This document shows positions 22,521 through 31,227 of a stretch of 42,708 nt of DNA, one piece after another (position 1 is the first letter of the stretch; each line of letters begins with the position of its first letter). Location of the stretch: the NCBI GenBank assembly GCA_017960525.1, contig JAGCZA010000115.1:1-42708 (forward strand). Reading direction: 5' to 3'. The stretch comes from Prevotella sp. (GTDB taxonomy: Bacteria > Bacteroidota > Bacteroidia > Bacteroidales > Bacteroidaceae). The translations under genes and the position numbers were made by a program. Below the pieces are notes generated by a model. That model did not search any database, was not told where the DNA came from, and saw nothing but the letters and a program-made list of their open reading frames with translations.

Positions 22521-25105
22521 TGAGACGGCAGAGTTTATTGTTTCTTATTTGTTGTTTTTTCTTTGGCGTAGCACATAGTCAGCGTATCAGCCACGTGTAT
22601 GATAATATGTCGCTGAGTGATGCCTTGCTCCAGTTGCAAAGCGAGCAGTCTGCATACGTCATCAACTTCCTCTATAACGAGTTGGAGGACTATCGTATTA
22701 CCCTTACCGTCAATAATAAAAAGTTGCCCGATGCCATTCAGCAGATGATAGGCTTCTATCCCATCCGTATGACCGTCAAACCCAATGACAAAGAGATTTT
22801 TGTGGAGTGTACCCACAAGACTGACCGCCACCTTACGGGAACCATCATTGACGAACAAGGTCTGCCTGTGGCATACGCCAACATTGCCATTCTCAATCCC
22901 GCAGACTCCATCCTACTCAGCGGTGGCGTGTCGAATGAGGGCGGTTATTTTGCCATTCCTAATGAGCAAGAACAAATCCTTGCCCGCATCTCCTACGTCG
23001 GATACAAGACCGTCTATCTGCCTTGCGACAAGGACGATATGGGAACCATACAGATGCAGCCCGACAACTACACCTTGAACGGCGTGTTGGTGCAAGGTGA
23101 GCGTCCCAAGGTGGTACTGCAGGGCAATTCGCTGATGATGAATGTGGAGGGAACGGTGATGGAACGAATGGGTACGGCAGAAGATGTGCTTACCCGCGTC
23201 CCGATGATTGCCAAGCGGGGCGAAGGCTATGAAATCTTAGGAAAGGGTACGCCGCTGATTTATCTGAATAACCGCAAACTGACTGACCTGAACGAACTGA
23301 AGAACATCCAGTCGGACAACATCCGCACCGTGGAGGTCATCCAGAATCCAGGTGCCCGCTACGATGCAACGGTCAATGCTGTCATCATCATCCGCACCAA
23401 GCGGGCAGCAGGCGAGGGCCTGGGTGTGGAATTGACATCGTGGAACCGTAAGGGACGCGGCTACCTAAACAACGAGCGCATCAACCTGACTTACCGCACA
23501 GGCGGGCTGGAACTTTTCGCTAACCTCTTTGGAGCCTACAACAAAAGATGGAGTAGTGGAGAGTTTGAGCAGACTGTCTTTGCCGACACGTTGTGGGTGA
23601 TAAGCAATAAGCAGAAGAATAATGTTCGTAATCCTTTCTTAGAAGGACGTTTCGGATTCAACTACCAAATCAATGATAACCACTCTTTTGGCGGGTTCTA
23701 TCAAAACACATACGACTACGTGAAGACTTGTAGCGAGTATGTTGACAATCTACAAGCAAACGGAACACCATACGACCATTTGCAGAACAGCAATGTCAAA
23801 CGTGACAAGAACACCCCATACCATCAGGTCAATCTTTACTACACGGGCAAGGTGGGGCAGTTCAGCATCGACTTTAACGCTGATTACACTTCACGCAAAC
23901 AGCCGAGTATCAATCAGCAGCAGGAACTCAGTTCCGAGTACGAAGACCGCGATGTGAATACCGAGAGTCAGACGCGGAGTAAAATGTTTGCCGAGAAACT
24001 ATTCGTCACCCATCCGCTGTGGAAAGGTCAGATAGAGATTGGCGAAGAATACACCAATACGCGCTGGCGCAGCAGATTCGATAATCGGGAGGGATACATC
24101 AGCAACAGCAACAACGAACAGCACGAAAGCAACATTGCTCCCTTTATGGAACTACGCCAGCGTTTAGGCCGTTTCCAGTTGTCCGCTGGTCTGCGTTACG
24201 AGCACGTGAAATCAGAATACTTTGCTAATGATCTGCGACGCGACGAGCAATGCCGTACCTACGACGGACTTTTCCCCTCGTTAGCCGTATCAACTCAACT
24301 CCCCTCCTCTCGGGAAGGGCAGGGGGTGAGGCTTTCCCTCAGTTACACCAAACGAACAACTCGACCGTCTTATTGGCAATTGAGTAGCGATGTTATCTAT
24401 GAAAGCCGCCTGAATCGACAGACTGGCAATCCCTATCTGAAGCCCATCAAATACCACAACCTAAACGGGACGGTAATGTGGAAGTGGCTCTATCTGACTG
24501 CGAACTACTCTCATTGTGTTGATCCTATTCTCTTCACGGCAAACAGTCTGGAAGAAGATTCGAAAGTAAACCTCGTAACGCATAAGAACTATGATCATGC
24601 TGATTGGTTTACTATTACACTCGGAGTACAGAAGAACGTTAAGTTAGGACAGGCCACCTGGACACCACAATACAACGTCATGCTGATGAAGCCGTGGTTT
24701 AAATCAACATTCCTTGACGAAGAAAAGAGTTTCAACCATCCGATGCTGGCACTACAATTGGGTAATATCGTAACGTTTCCTCACGACTGGCTGTTGCAAG
24801 CAGACTTCAACATACATACCCACGGCTACCAGCAGAATGCGTGGTTCGACTGTACCAATGCGATGCTATCGTTCAGTATCAGTAAAGACTTCTTCAATCG
24901 TCACCTTAACATTAAACTGACTGGCAACGACCTCTTTAATGGCGGCATCAACCGCTTTACGCTCTACAGCAATCGCTTGATGATTCATAAAGAGGAGGAC
25001 AACGACTCCCGTTATGTCTCACTCTCCCTGCGCTACCGCTTCAACGTCACCCCTTCGAAGTACAAGGGCACAGGTGCCGGCAATGCCGAGAAAAACCGAC
25101 TATAA
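22517..25105 (+). CDS. TonB-receptor-like outer-membrane beta-barrel protein with N-terminal STN and carboxypeptidase-like domains
   Basis: An 862-residue outer-membrane protein. A signal peptide (about 1-21, FFFGVAHSQ) is followed by an STN-like signalling domain (about 24-105, MSLSDALLQLQSEQSAYVINFLY), a carboxypeptidase-regulatory-like domain (about 108-190, LTGTIIDEQGLPVAYANIAIL), a plug-like segment (about 195-290, VEVIQNPGARYDATVNAVIII) and a barrel of the outer-membrane protein beta-barrel family. With the upstream sigma and anti-sigma it forms a signalling receptor: ligand occupancy would be transmitted through the STN domain. The ligand is unknown; no SusD partner is intact nearby. 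The frame contains a G-rich palindromic insert at 24301. Confidence 0.85.
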   Translation: MMRRQSLLFLICCFFFGVAHSQRISHVYDNMSLSDALLQLQSEQSAYVINFLYNELEDYRITLTVNNKKLPDAIQQMIGFYPIRMTVKPNDKEIFVECTHKTDRHLTGTIIDEQGLPVAYANIAILNPADSILLSGGVSNEGGYFAIPNEQEQILARISYVGYKTVYLPCDKDDMGTIQMQPDNYTLNGVLVQGERPKVVLQGNSLMMNVEGTVMERMGTAEDVLTRVPMIAKRGEGYEILGKGTPLIYLNNRKLTDLNELKNIQSDNIRTVEVIQNPGARYDATVNAVIIIRTKRAAGEGLGVELTSWNRKGRGYLNNERINLTYRTGGLELFANLFGAYNKRWSSGEFEQTVFADTLWVISNKQKNNVRNPFLEGRFGFNYQINDNHSFGGFYQNTYDYVKTCSEYVDNLQANGTPYDHLQNSNVKRDKNTPYHQVNLYYTGKVGQFSIDFNADYTSRKQPSINQQQELSSEYEDRDVNTESQTRSKMFAEKLFVTHPLWKGQIEIGEEYTNTRWRSRFDNREGYISNSNNEQHESNIAPFMELRQRLGRFQLSAGLRYEHVKSEYFANDLRRDEQCRTYDGLFPSLAVSTQLPSSREGQGVRLSLSYTKRTTRPSYWQLSSDVIYESRLNRQTGNPYLKPIKYHNLNGTVMWKWLYLTANYSHCVDPILFTANSLEEDSKVNLVTHKNYDHADWFTITLGVQKNVKLGQATWTPQYNVMLMKPWFKSTFLDEEKSFNHPMLALQLGNIVTFPHDWLLQADFNIHTHGYQQNAWFDCTNAMLSFSISKDFFNRHLNIKLTGNDLFNGGINRFTLYSNRLMIHKEEDNDSRYVSLSLRYRFNVTPSKYKGTGAGNAEKNRL
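24301..24330. repeat. G-rich palindromic insert in the receptor gene
   Basis: CCCCTCC, loop, GGGAAGGGCAGGGGGTGAG. It encodes PSSREGQGV within a surface-loop-like part of the barrel and matches the insert at 8766 in both sequence and frame. Confidence 0.6.
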
Positions 25106-25531
25106 CACAAGGCGTTCCCATGAATTGTATCTTTACCTGCTTCATCTTTGCAACAAAGGAAAAGAGACAACATCATGGAATGCCTTTCCTTTTGGAATAG
25201 TTGTTTGAGAATGTAAAGGAAACTGACAATAATTTCCTTCGTCGTAGTGTCTGCATTTAGAGTTAAATGATGCACAAATGGAGGAATTTGTGCATATTTT
25301 GAAGGGTTGGAAGTTGCACAGAATTTGGGATGTGTGCAGAAATTGGGGGAAGGGAATGACGTTTTGACGGTTTTTTGCACGCAGAATGGGGGAAAAGGGT
25401 GGAAAAAGCGTGGAAGAACTGCTGTTCGTTGAAAGTGCTATTCTCTTGGAAGGCCTGTAAATGCAGGTGGTTCTGATTTCTTTACACGCTGGCTTTTGTG
25501 AAATTTGGACGGAGCAGATTGGTACTTTGAT

Positions 25532-25578
25532 GGCACCTTTCTGGTAGTTTGCCCGTAGCAAACTACCAGAAAGGTGCC
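25532..25578. repeat. Perfect 20-bp hairpin repeat
   Basis: The left arm 25532-25551 is the exact reverse complement of the right arm 25559-25578, with a 7-base loop (CCCGTAG). The 16-mer CCTTTCTGGTAGTTTG in the left arm recurs at 36709-36724, and the TCCAAACTCC that follows the right arm recurs there too. Confidence 0.9.
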
Positions 25579-25700
25579 TCCAAACTCCATTTTCCCTCTT
25601 TTCCCTGTCACATTTCCTCTATTCCACCCCAGGGCCGACCCTCTTGGGGAAAATGCAACGTATGAAGGGGTTGTTGTAAGAAAAAATGTAGTAAATTGAA

Positions 25701-25770
25701 AACGGATTTCACGGATTGAACGGCTAACCCTCCATGTGGTTGTAAATCCGTCCAATCCGTGAAATCCGTT
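25701..25770. repeat. 23-bp near-perfect inverted repeat
   Basis: Arms 25701-25723 and 25748-25770 are complementary at 22 of 23 positions, 24-base loop. The arms are built from the short direct motif ACGGATT (AACGGATTTC, ACGGATTGAA). Confidence 0.85.
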
Positions 25771-25810
25771 GTTCAAAGACAATTAGAATGTCTCAGTTGA
25801 GGTGAGAAGA

Positions 25811-25897
25811 TTAGTAGCCGGGGTTCTGCCAGGCTTTCTTCTGCTCGGCGCTCAGGTTGGAGCCGTCGCTGTTCTGCAGGGCATCGATGTGAAGATG
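25811..25897 (-). pseudogene. C-terminal remnant of a SusD-like protein
   Basis: The minus-strand frame ending at the TAA of 25811-25813 reads LQNSDGSNLSAEQKKAWQNP followed by GY, the characteristic end of Prevotella SusD-like lipoproteins. Upstream the frame runs only about 40 codons before a TGA (about 25936) and no start or SusD body exists, so this is a short fossil. The matching SusC gene is absent. Confidence 0.6.
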
Positions 25898-25963
25898 AAG
25901 CATACGGGCTGCTCTGTGCCCTGCGTACCATATTCAGTATGATGAAGGACAGGAGGAAAGCCC

Positions 25964-25998
25964 AAAAAGCCCCCGAAAAGCAATCGCTTTAAGGGGGC
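25964..25998 (-). terminator. Terminator of the rpsF-rpsR-rplI operon
   Basis: On the minus strand GCCCCC (25993-25998) pairs with GGGGGC (25969-25974); an inner AGC/GCT pair supports the stem, and TTTTT (25964-25968) follows. Confidence 0.75.
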
Positions 25999-26082
25999 AA
26001 TTCTATTCTTCCACAGAGGGCCAGTCATATTCATATTCTGCCCTCGTAGGCCAAATGAGCATAGCTTTTCCAGCCTGTCTGT

Positions 26083-26655
26083 TTATTCTGCGGCGGGAGC
26101 CTCTTCCTCCTCGGCGGGAATCTCCTCCTCAGCCAAAGTCTCTTCCTCTTCTACGGGGGCGGCAACCTCCTTGGGAGCCTTGAGGGCAGCCTTGGCAGCA
26201 GCCAGTTCGTCGGCGTTTTCGGCAACCACAGTAACAGGAATCTCGACGGTCACCTCCTTGTGGAAGTGAACAAGGGCGACATACTCGCCGACTTTCTTGA
26301 TGTCCTTCATCGTGATAATCTTGCGGTCAACCTCCTTGCCCAGCTTCTGCAGTTCCTCGGCAACGGTAGCCGTATTCACAGAGCCGTAGAGCTGGCCTGT
26401 GGTGCTCACCTTGGCGGCAATGGTCAGAGCAACGCCTTCCAGAGCCTTTCCGCGCTCTTCGGCGGCAGCCTTCTGGGCAGCCAGCTTGTGGGCCTGCTGT
26501 TTCAGGTTCTCGGCCAGCACCTTCTTGGCGCTCTCAGAGGCGATGACGGCCTTTCCCTGGGGGATAAGGTAGTTACGGCCATAGCCCGACTTCACATTCA
26601 CAATATCGTTCTTGTATCCCAGACCGATAATATCTTCTTTCAGTATCAATTCCAT
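26083..26655 (-). CDS. rplI: 50S ribosomal protein L9 with acidic tail
   Basis: Large-subunit protein binding 23S rRNA near the L1 stalk. The N-terminal domain MELILKEDIIGLGYKNDIVNVKSGYGRNYLIP is canonical, followed by the long connecting helix (about 40-75) and the C-terminal domain to about residue 148. The last ~40 residues (from APKEVAAPVEEEE) are a Glu/Ala-rich acidic extension absent from E. coli L9 (149 residues); similar tails occur in Bacteroidetes. It is last in rpsF-rpsR-rplI, followed by a strong terminator. Confidence 0.97.
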   Translation of the reverse strand: MELILKEDIIGLGYKNDIVNVKSGYGRNYLIPQGKAVIASESAKKVLAENLKQQAHKLAAQKAAAEERGKALEGVALTIAAKVSTTGQLYGSVNTATVAEELQKLGKEVDRKIITMKDIKKVGEYVALVHFHKEVTVEIPVTVVAENADELAAAKAALKAPKEVAAPVEEEETLAEEEIPAEEEEAPAAE

Positions 26656-26674
26656 TCTTGAGTCCTCCTTTTCG

Positions 26675-26941
26675 TTATTTCATCAAGTCGGTTACGTAGG
26701 GCAGCAATGCAATCTGGCGGGCACGCTTAACGGCCTGGGCCACGCGGCGCTGGTACTTCAGAGAGGTGCCGGTGATGCGGCGGGGGAGAATCTTTCCCTG
26801 CTCGTTGAGGAACTTCTTCAGGAATTCGGGATCCTTGTAGTCGATGTACTTGATGCCACTCTTCTTGAAACGGCAATACTTCTTGCGCTTGGTGTCGATT
26901 GACGGCGCATTGAGGTAACGGATTTCGTTCTGTTCTGCCAT
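26675..26941 (-). CDS. rpsR: 30S ribosomal protein S18
   Basis: Small-subunit protein that pairs with S6 on the platform. The 88-residue length and the [20 protein letters not shown] and [20 protein letters not shown] segments are canonical. Positioned 3 bases after rpsF and 19 before rplI in the usual order. Confidence 0.98.
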   Translation of the reverse strand: MAEQNEIRYLNAPSIDTKRKKYCRFKKSGIKYIDYKDPEFLKKFLNEQGKILPRRITGTSLKYQRRVAQAVKRARQIALLPYVTDLMK

Positions 26942-26944
26942 GAT

Positions 26945-27292
26945 TTAAGCCTCCTCTACTTTAGTTGACAACTTCTTGCGGCGCTTCTCAGCATACTCGG
27001 CGGCATACTTCTCAAGCTTCACGGTCTGGAAACGAATCACCTTCTCGTCACGGCGATAGGCGGTCTCCAAAGTCTTAACGATGGTTGGCTCTGCCTTGAA
27101 CTCGACCAGGAAATAGAAGCCACTGGTCTTCTTCTCAATCTGGTAGGCCAACTTTTTCAGTCCCCAGGCCTCTTCGTTCACAATCTCTGCACCATTGTCG
27201 GTGAGCACTTTCTTGAACTTAGCGACCGTTTCCTTTGTCTGATCGTCAGACAAAACGGGAGTCAAAATGAAAACGGTTTCGTACTGATTCAT
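26945..27292 (-). CDS. rpsF: 30S ribosomal protein S6
   Basis: Small-subunit platform protein, partner of S18. The 115-residue product starts [18 protein letters not shown], with the typical [23 protein letters not shown] and FRRDEKV-like ([13 protein letters not shown]) strands. First gene of the ribosomal operon; the promoter lies about 48 bases upstream. I saw no convincing S6:S18-binding leader motif. Confidence 0.98.
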   Translation of the reverse strand: MNQYETVFILTPVLSDDQTKETVAKFKKVLTDNGAEIVNEEAWGLKKLAYQIEKKTSGFYFLVEFKAEPTIVKTLETAYRRDEKVIRFQTVKLEKYAAEYAEKRRKKLSTKVEEA

Positions 27293-27339
27293 ACTTCAGT
27301 TTTGATTTGTTAATAATGTTAATTTGCAAAATGCGGCTG

Positions 27340-27347
27340 CAAAGGTA
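27340..27347 (-). promoter_or_regulatory. -7 element of the rpsF operon
   Basis: Minus-strand TACCTTTG, 47 bases before the rpsF start. The -33 region 20 bases upstream (CATT) is a poor match. Confidence 0.65.
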
Positions 27348-27439
27348 CTAATTTCTTTGCGAATAAAAATGATTAATTATAGAATATTTATCTAAGCCCC
27401 CCTTTTTTTTAACTTGTTTTTGTAATTTTACCGTTTTCT

Positions 27440-27471
27440 TTTGGTGGTTTCTCTTTTTTTTTCTAATTTTG
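27440..27471 (+). promoter_or_regulatory. Promoter of the four-gene envelope operon
   Basis: TTTG (27440-27443), exactly 20 bases, TAATTTTG (27464-27471), then GCACCC. The start codon at 27503 is about 25 bases from the expected initiation site. Confidence 0.75.
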
Positions 27472-27502
27472 CACCCGTAACCATGACTAAGAAAACGAAA
27501 CT

Positions 27503-29416
27503 ATGAACTACAGGCACTATGCATTTTATCAACGGTTGGCTGTCCTTGCCCTTTTGGTGATGACGAGTTCTTCATTGTTCGCACAGAACAAGATTACCCA
27601 GAAACAATGGGAGGCCATCCAGCAGGACGAGCACTATCTGATTGGCTCCGGCAGGTCGGCGAACTTAGAAGAGGCCCGCCAGCTTGCTATGGCCGATTTG
27701 GCTGGGCGAATTTCTTCCAAGGTCGAGTCGCAGTTCAGCCACGTGTTGCAGAGTTCGGCCAAGGGTAAAAATGTCTCTTCAGAGTCGAAAATGAACAGCA
27801 TCATCCAGACCTATTCGTCGGTGACGCTTAACAACGTTGGCGAATACCAGGCAAAGGAGAAAGGCCAGGTCGTGGTCTATCGCTATATGAAAGACTCGGA
27901 ACTCAGGTCGATGTTCCGCCGCCGCATCAATTTGGCGAAGAAATGGGCGCGAGAGGCTACCTACCAGCTCAAGGACGAAAAGATTGGCGACGCCTTGCAG
28001 GGCTACTACTGGTCGCTGGCCTTGTTGCGCAGCTGTCCTGACCCCGAACTGGAGACCGTTGAGGAAGAGTCGCTTGAGATTAATATGGTACAAGGTATCT
28101 ACAATAGGGTGAAGGATATTCTCACCGACATGACCGTGAAAGCCACCTCGGTGGACACCGAAGACGGACAGCAGAGAGTCACCTTGGAATTCCTCCACAA
28201 AGGCAAGCCCGTAGTGAATTTCAACTATAAGACCTGCGACAAGAAGGGAAACGACTGCGGCGAGATCTATACAGCCAAGGACGGGGTAGGGGAGCTGATA
28301 ATCCCTGCTAATGAAAAGTTAGGGAAGCAGACAGTCGTATGGGCTGAATACGAATTCCGTGACGAGGCCAACATCCACTCCGAAATCCGCGAGGTGCTGG
28401 AAAAGACCGACCCGGTACCCTTTGCGGCTGCCAAAATGGCCATCGACTTCAGCGGCTGCAAATCGACCAGTGGCTACGAGGTTCAAGTGCTGCCGGCCAA
28501 TAACATTCATGCTCCAATGTCAGACACCAACGACATGAAAGCTGTTGTTGATGATAGCGACAGGCCACAACAGGCAAAGAGCGGGTCGGTAGGCAACAGC
28601 TGCGCTGAGACCATGAAGGCCGTGAGTGAGGGTATGAAGGCAAGGAACTATGCTTCGCTGAAACCCCATTTCACCAGCGAGGGGTGGGATATGTTCAACA
28701 AGCTTGTCAACTATGGCGATGCCAAGATGCTCAAATCGCCCACCCTGCAATTGACAGTCTGCGGCGACTACACCGTTTGTCGCAGCATCCCCATGAGCTT
28801 CACCTTCAAGGGCAACCACCGCACATTTACTGAGGACGTGGTGTTCTATCTCAACCAAGAGGGCAAAATCTGCGAGGTCGCCTTCGGTCTGGAGGCAGCT
28901 GCCGTGAACGATATAATGTACCGCGATGCCTGGGATGAGTATGCACGCTATACTATGGTTCACTTCTTAGAGACTTACAAGACGGCTTACGCCTTGAAAC
29001 GTCTGGACTATATCAGCAGTATCTTCTCAAATGATGCGCTTATCATCACAGGCTCCATTGTAAAAAGCACAGGCAATCGCGAACTTGGCCCCACAAAAAC
29101 AGCACACGTAAAATATACTCGCCAGACGAAAGAAGAGTATATCAACAGTCTGAAACGATGCTTCGCAGGGAACGAATATGTGAACATTCACTTTGGCGAC
29201 AACATTGTGAGACGTTCCACCACCAAGCCTAACGTCTACGGCATACAAATCAAGCAAGACTATTTCTCCTCGCGTTATGGTGACACAGGCTATCTGTTCC
29301 TGCTTATTGACTTTGAGAAGCCTAAAGAACCACTCATACATGTGCGCACTTGGCAGCCTGACAAAGACCCCAACATAAAAGACGGGCGTATTGGTATTAA
29401 TGACTTTTTATTGTAA
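27503..29416 (+). CDS. Exported protein with LPP20-like and NTF2-like domains
   Basis: A 637-residue exported protein of unknown function; signal peptide about 1-27 (LVMTSSSLFAQ). The N-terminal part (about 40-150, YLIGSGRSANLEEARQLAMADLAGRISSKV) resembles LPP20-type lipoprotein domains, though no lipid-accepting Cys is present. A beta-rich middle region (about 205-320) follows, then two segments that look like NTF2-like domains (about 370-470, SCAETMKAVSEGMKARNYASL; and about 495-625, TYKTAYALKRLDYISSIFSN). It is first in a tight operon with a PEGA barrel and two Big2 lipoproteins, suggesting a periplasmic component of an outer-membrane assembly. The domain calls come from pattern resemblance and need profile confirmation. 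Confidence 0.65.
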   Translation: MNYRHYAFYQRLAVLALLVMTSSSLFAQNKITQKQWEAIQQDEHYLIGSGRSANLEEARQLAMADLAGRISSKVESQFSHVLQSSAKGKNVSSESKMNSIIQTYSSVTLNNVGEYQAKEKGQVVVYRYMKDSELRSMFRRRINLAKKWAREATYQLKDEKIGDALQGYYWSLALLRSCPDPELETVEEESLEINMVQGIYNRVKDILTDMTVKATSVDTEDGQQRVTLEFLHKGKPVVNFNYKTCDKKGNDCGEIYTAKDGVGELIIPANEKLGKQTVVWAEYEFRDEANIHSEIREVLEKTDPVPFAAAKMAIDFSGCKSTSGYEVQVLPANNIHAPMSDTNDMKAVVDDSDRPQQAKSGSVGNSCAETMKAVSEGMKARNYASLKPHFTSEGWDMFNKLVNYGDAKMLKSPTLQLTVCGDYTVCRSIPMSFTFKGNHRTFTEDVVFYLNQEGKICEVAFGLEAAAVNDIMYRDAWDEYARYTMVHFLETYKTAYALKRLDYISSIFSNDALIITGSIVKSTGNRELGPTKTAHVKYTRQTKEEYINSLKRCFAGNEYVNIHFGDNIVRRSTTKPNVYGIQIKQDYFSSRYGDTGYLFLLIDFEKPKEPLIHVRTWQPDKDPNIKDGRIGINDFLL

Positions 29417-29439
29417 TACTAACATAACCAAACTAATCT

Positions 29440-31227
29440 ATGGAAAGACTTATTAGAAAAATTGTTCCTGTCGTGCTGTTGGCCGTCTTTTGGTGTATGG
29501 CGGCCAATGCGCAGAAAACTATGGACGTTCAGAAATTCTCGCGTCTGGACAACGACCTGATGGCCAGAGTCACAAAGCCAGTCCGCGACCATGATGAGGG
29601 TAAGTTGTGTGCTCTTATCCGCGTGGCGACAAGCCTTACCGACTTGGAGGTGAGAGCCGACGCCCTTGGCATTGTGCAAAAAGAACAGCACGCTGGTGAA
29701 TTGTGGCTCTATGTGCCTTACGGAGCAAAGAGTTTGTCGCTTGCGCATCAGGGCTACTACCCCTTGCTCTACCAGTATCCGCTTCCCATCGAAGAGGGCG
29801 TTGTCTACGAATTGCGGTTGAGCAGCTCCGACGCGCCAAGTGCCAACCAGAACACGCAGCTCTTTGTACTCACACACCAGCCCGACGAGGCTACTGTCTT
29901 CATCGACGATATGGAGGTGCCCTCCGAGAATGGCGTCTATGCTGCCATGATGAGCAAGGGCGAGCACACCTACAAAGTGACGGCAGACCAGTATGAAGAG
30001 GCCGAGGGCACCTTCGAACTGGCCGATGCACCCGTGCGCGAGTCGGTAAAGTTGCAGCCCCTCTTTGGCACATTCCAGATTCTCACGCAGCCGGAAGACG
30101 GCTTTAACATCAGTGTGAACGGGAAGCCTGCTGGCAAGTCCCCCTACAAGAGCGGACGGGTGGAACCTGGCCGCTACCGCATCCACATTGACAAGGATGG
30201 TTTCTTCCCGCTTGACACCCTTCTTCGCCTGCGTGAAGGTGACAACCTGAATGTCACTTGCCGCCTTACGTCACATTCCGACAGCTTGTTCTCAAACAGA
30301 TTGTTGCCTGGCAAGAGGGTGTCGTTTGGCGTAAACGTGGGCTATCTGATGCCTTTTGCTTCATCGAGTGCAAGCGGAGGCTTTACGGGCAGCCCCATCA
30401 ATTATTCTTTGACTGACTCCCGCGAAGATGTCGATTACAAGTCGCAGTCAGGATTTACGGCTGGCATTTTTGCTGATATACGCCTCTACAAGAATCTGTT
30501 CCTCATCGTGGGTGCCAATTATTCCCAATACAAGTATTCCAATGAGTTTAATGTGCCGATTGCAAATGCAATAGTGGGGACGCAACAAAAACAGGTGTTA
30601 AAGGGCGATATGGAAAACAGCTACAAGGAAGACTATACGTTGAATACGATTGAGATACCCATTCTGGCCTCATACCGTTTTGTGATGAACAAGAATAGTA
30701 GCGTTCATCTGAACCTTGGTCCGTACATCAGTTATGGCCTGTCCGCCAAAATGAAACTAACAGGGTCAACGGATAGCAACGGAAACATCTACTCAAGCGA
30801 CAGGTATAGTGACCCTAATCAGTCGTTTGGAACATACACCTATACCTATCATATAGAAGGTGACTTTGACTTATATGAGAACTCGTTCAACTATATGCAG
30901 ACAAGCGAAAGTGGCGCAAATCTTAGTAATTCTTTGAGGAAGGATTATGGCCCCTTCCACGACTCGCCTTTCAGCAAATTGAACTATGGTCTCAAGCTTG
31001 GCGTCACCTACGAGTTTCGTGGTTTCCAACTTGGCGCAGGCTACAATCTGCAGTTGTCGAATATGGCTAATAGCGGATATTATGAGTCGTCGCGAATACC
31101 CATATTCAACAACCAAGTGGGGGCAAACAATATGAGCGGCTATACCCATCGCATACATTCGATAGAGATAAAACTGGGATACGTGTTTAGAAACTATAAA
31201 TATATACCAACTAAATTTATAAAGTAA
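29440..31227 (+). CDS. PEGA-domain protein with C-terminal outer-membrane beta-barrel
   Basis: A 595-residue protein; signal peptide about 1-25 (CMAANAQ). After an N-terminal beta domain there are two PEGA-like repeats: about 143-205 (LTHQPDEATVFIDDMEVPSENGVY) and 209-280 (ILTQPEDGFNISVNGKPAGKSP). From about residue 297 an outer-membrane barrel begins (RVSFGVNVGYLMPF), with Tyr-rich amphipathic strands such as LNLGPYISYGLS and FQLGAGYNLQLSN, ending in a short FIK tail. PEGA domains usually contact peptidoglycan or other surface polymers. The stop (31225-31227) overlaps the next start by one base. Probably anchors the complex in the outer membrane. Confidence 0.75.
   Translation: MERLIRKIVPVVLLAVFWCMAANAQKTMDVQKFSRLDNDLMARVTKPVRDHDEGKLCALIRVATSLTDLEVRADALGIVQKEQHAGELWLYVPYGAKSLSLAHQGYYPLLYQYPLPIEEGVVYELRLSSSDAPSANQNTQLFVLTHQPDEATVFIDDMEVPSENGVYAAMMSKGEHTYKVTADQYEEAEGTFELADAPVRESVKLQPLFGTFQILTQPEDGFNISVNGKPAGKSPYKSGRVEPGRYRIHIDKDGFFPLDTLLRLREGDNLNVTCRLTSHSDSLFSNRLLPGKRVSFGVNVGYLMPFASSSASGGFTGSPINYSLTDSREDVDYKSQSGFTAGIFADIRLYKNLFLIVGANYSQYKYSNEFNVPIANAIVGTQQKQVLKGDMENSYKEDYTLNTIEIPILASYRFVMNKNSSVHLNLGPYISYGLSAKMKLTGSTDSNGNIYSSDRYSDPNQSFGTYTYTYHIEGDFDLYENSFNYMQTSESGANLSNSLRKDYGPFHDSPFSKLNYGLKLGVTYEFRGFQLGAGYNLQLSNMANSGYYESSRIPIFNNQVGANNMSGYTHRIHSIEIKLGYVFRNYKYIPTKFIK

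Larger units (their letters stand above)
25106..26082. other. Gene-poor interval with inverted repeats and a gene remnant
   Basis: No intact gene is supported here. The stretch holds a weak terminator-like stem after the receptor gene (AAAGGAAA 25155-25162 with TTTCCTTT 25185-25192), a 20-bp perfect hairpin (25532-25578), an imperfect hairpin CCCCAGGG/CCCTCTTGGGG (about 25627-25649), a 23-bp inverted repeat (25701-25770), a SusD C-terminal remnant (25811-25897) and the rplI terminator. Open frames on the minus strand (25033-25782) lack motifs and overlap the repeats. Confidence 0.75.

Noticed and set aside
25033-25782. Three overlapping minus-strand open frames of 114-139 codons after the receptor gene
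   Set aside because: No domain or signal motifs, mutual overlap, overlap with the receptor 3' end and with the perfect hairpin; best seen as chance frames in non-coding DNA.
25852-26034. 60-codon minus-strand frame beside the SusD remnant
   Set aside because: It runs through the rplI terminator hairpin and is in a different frame from the recognisable SusD end.
27293-27339. S6:S18-binding leader motif upstream of rpsF
   Set aside because: CAGCCGCATTTTGC was considered, but the defining paired CCG/CACCGA bulge arrangement could not be traced.
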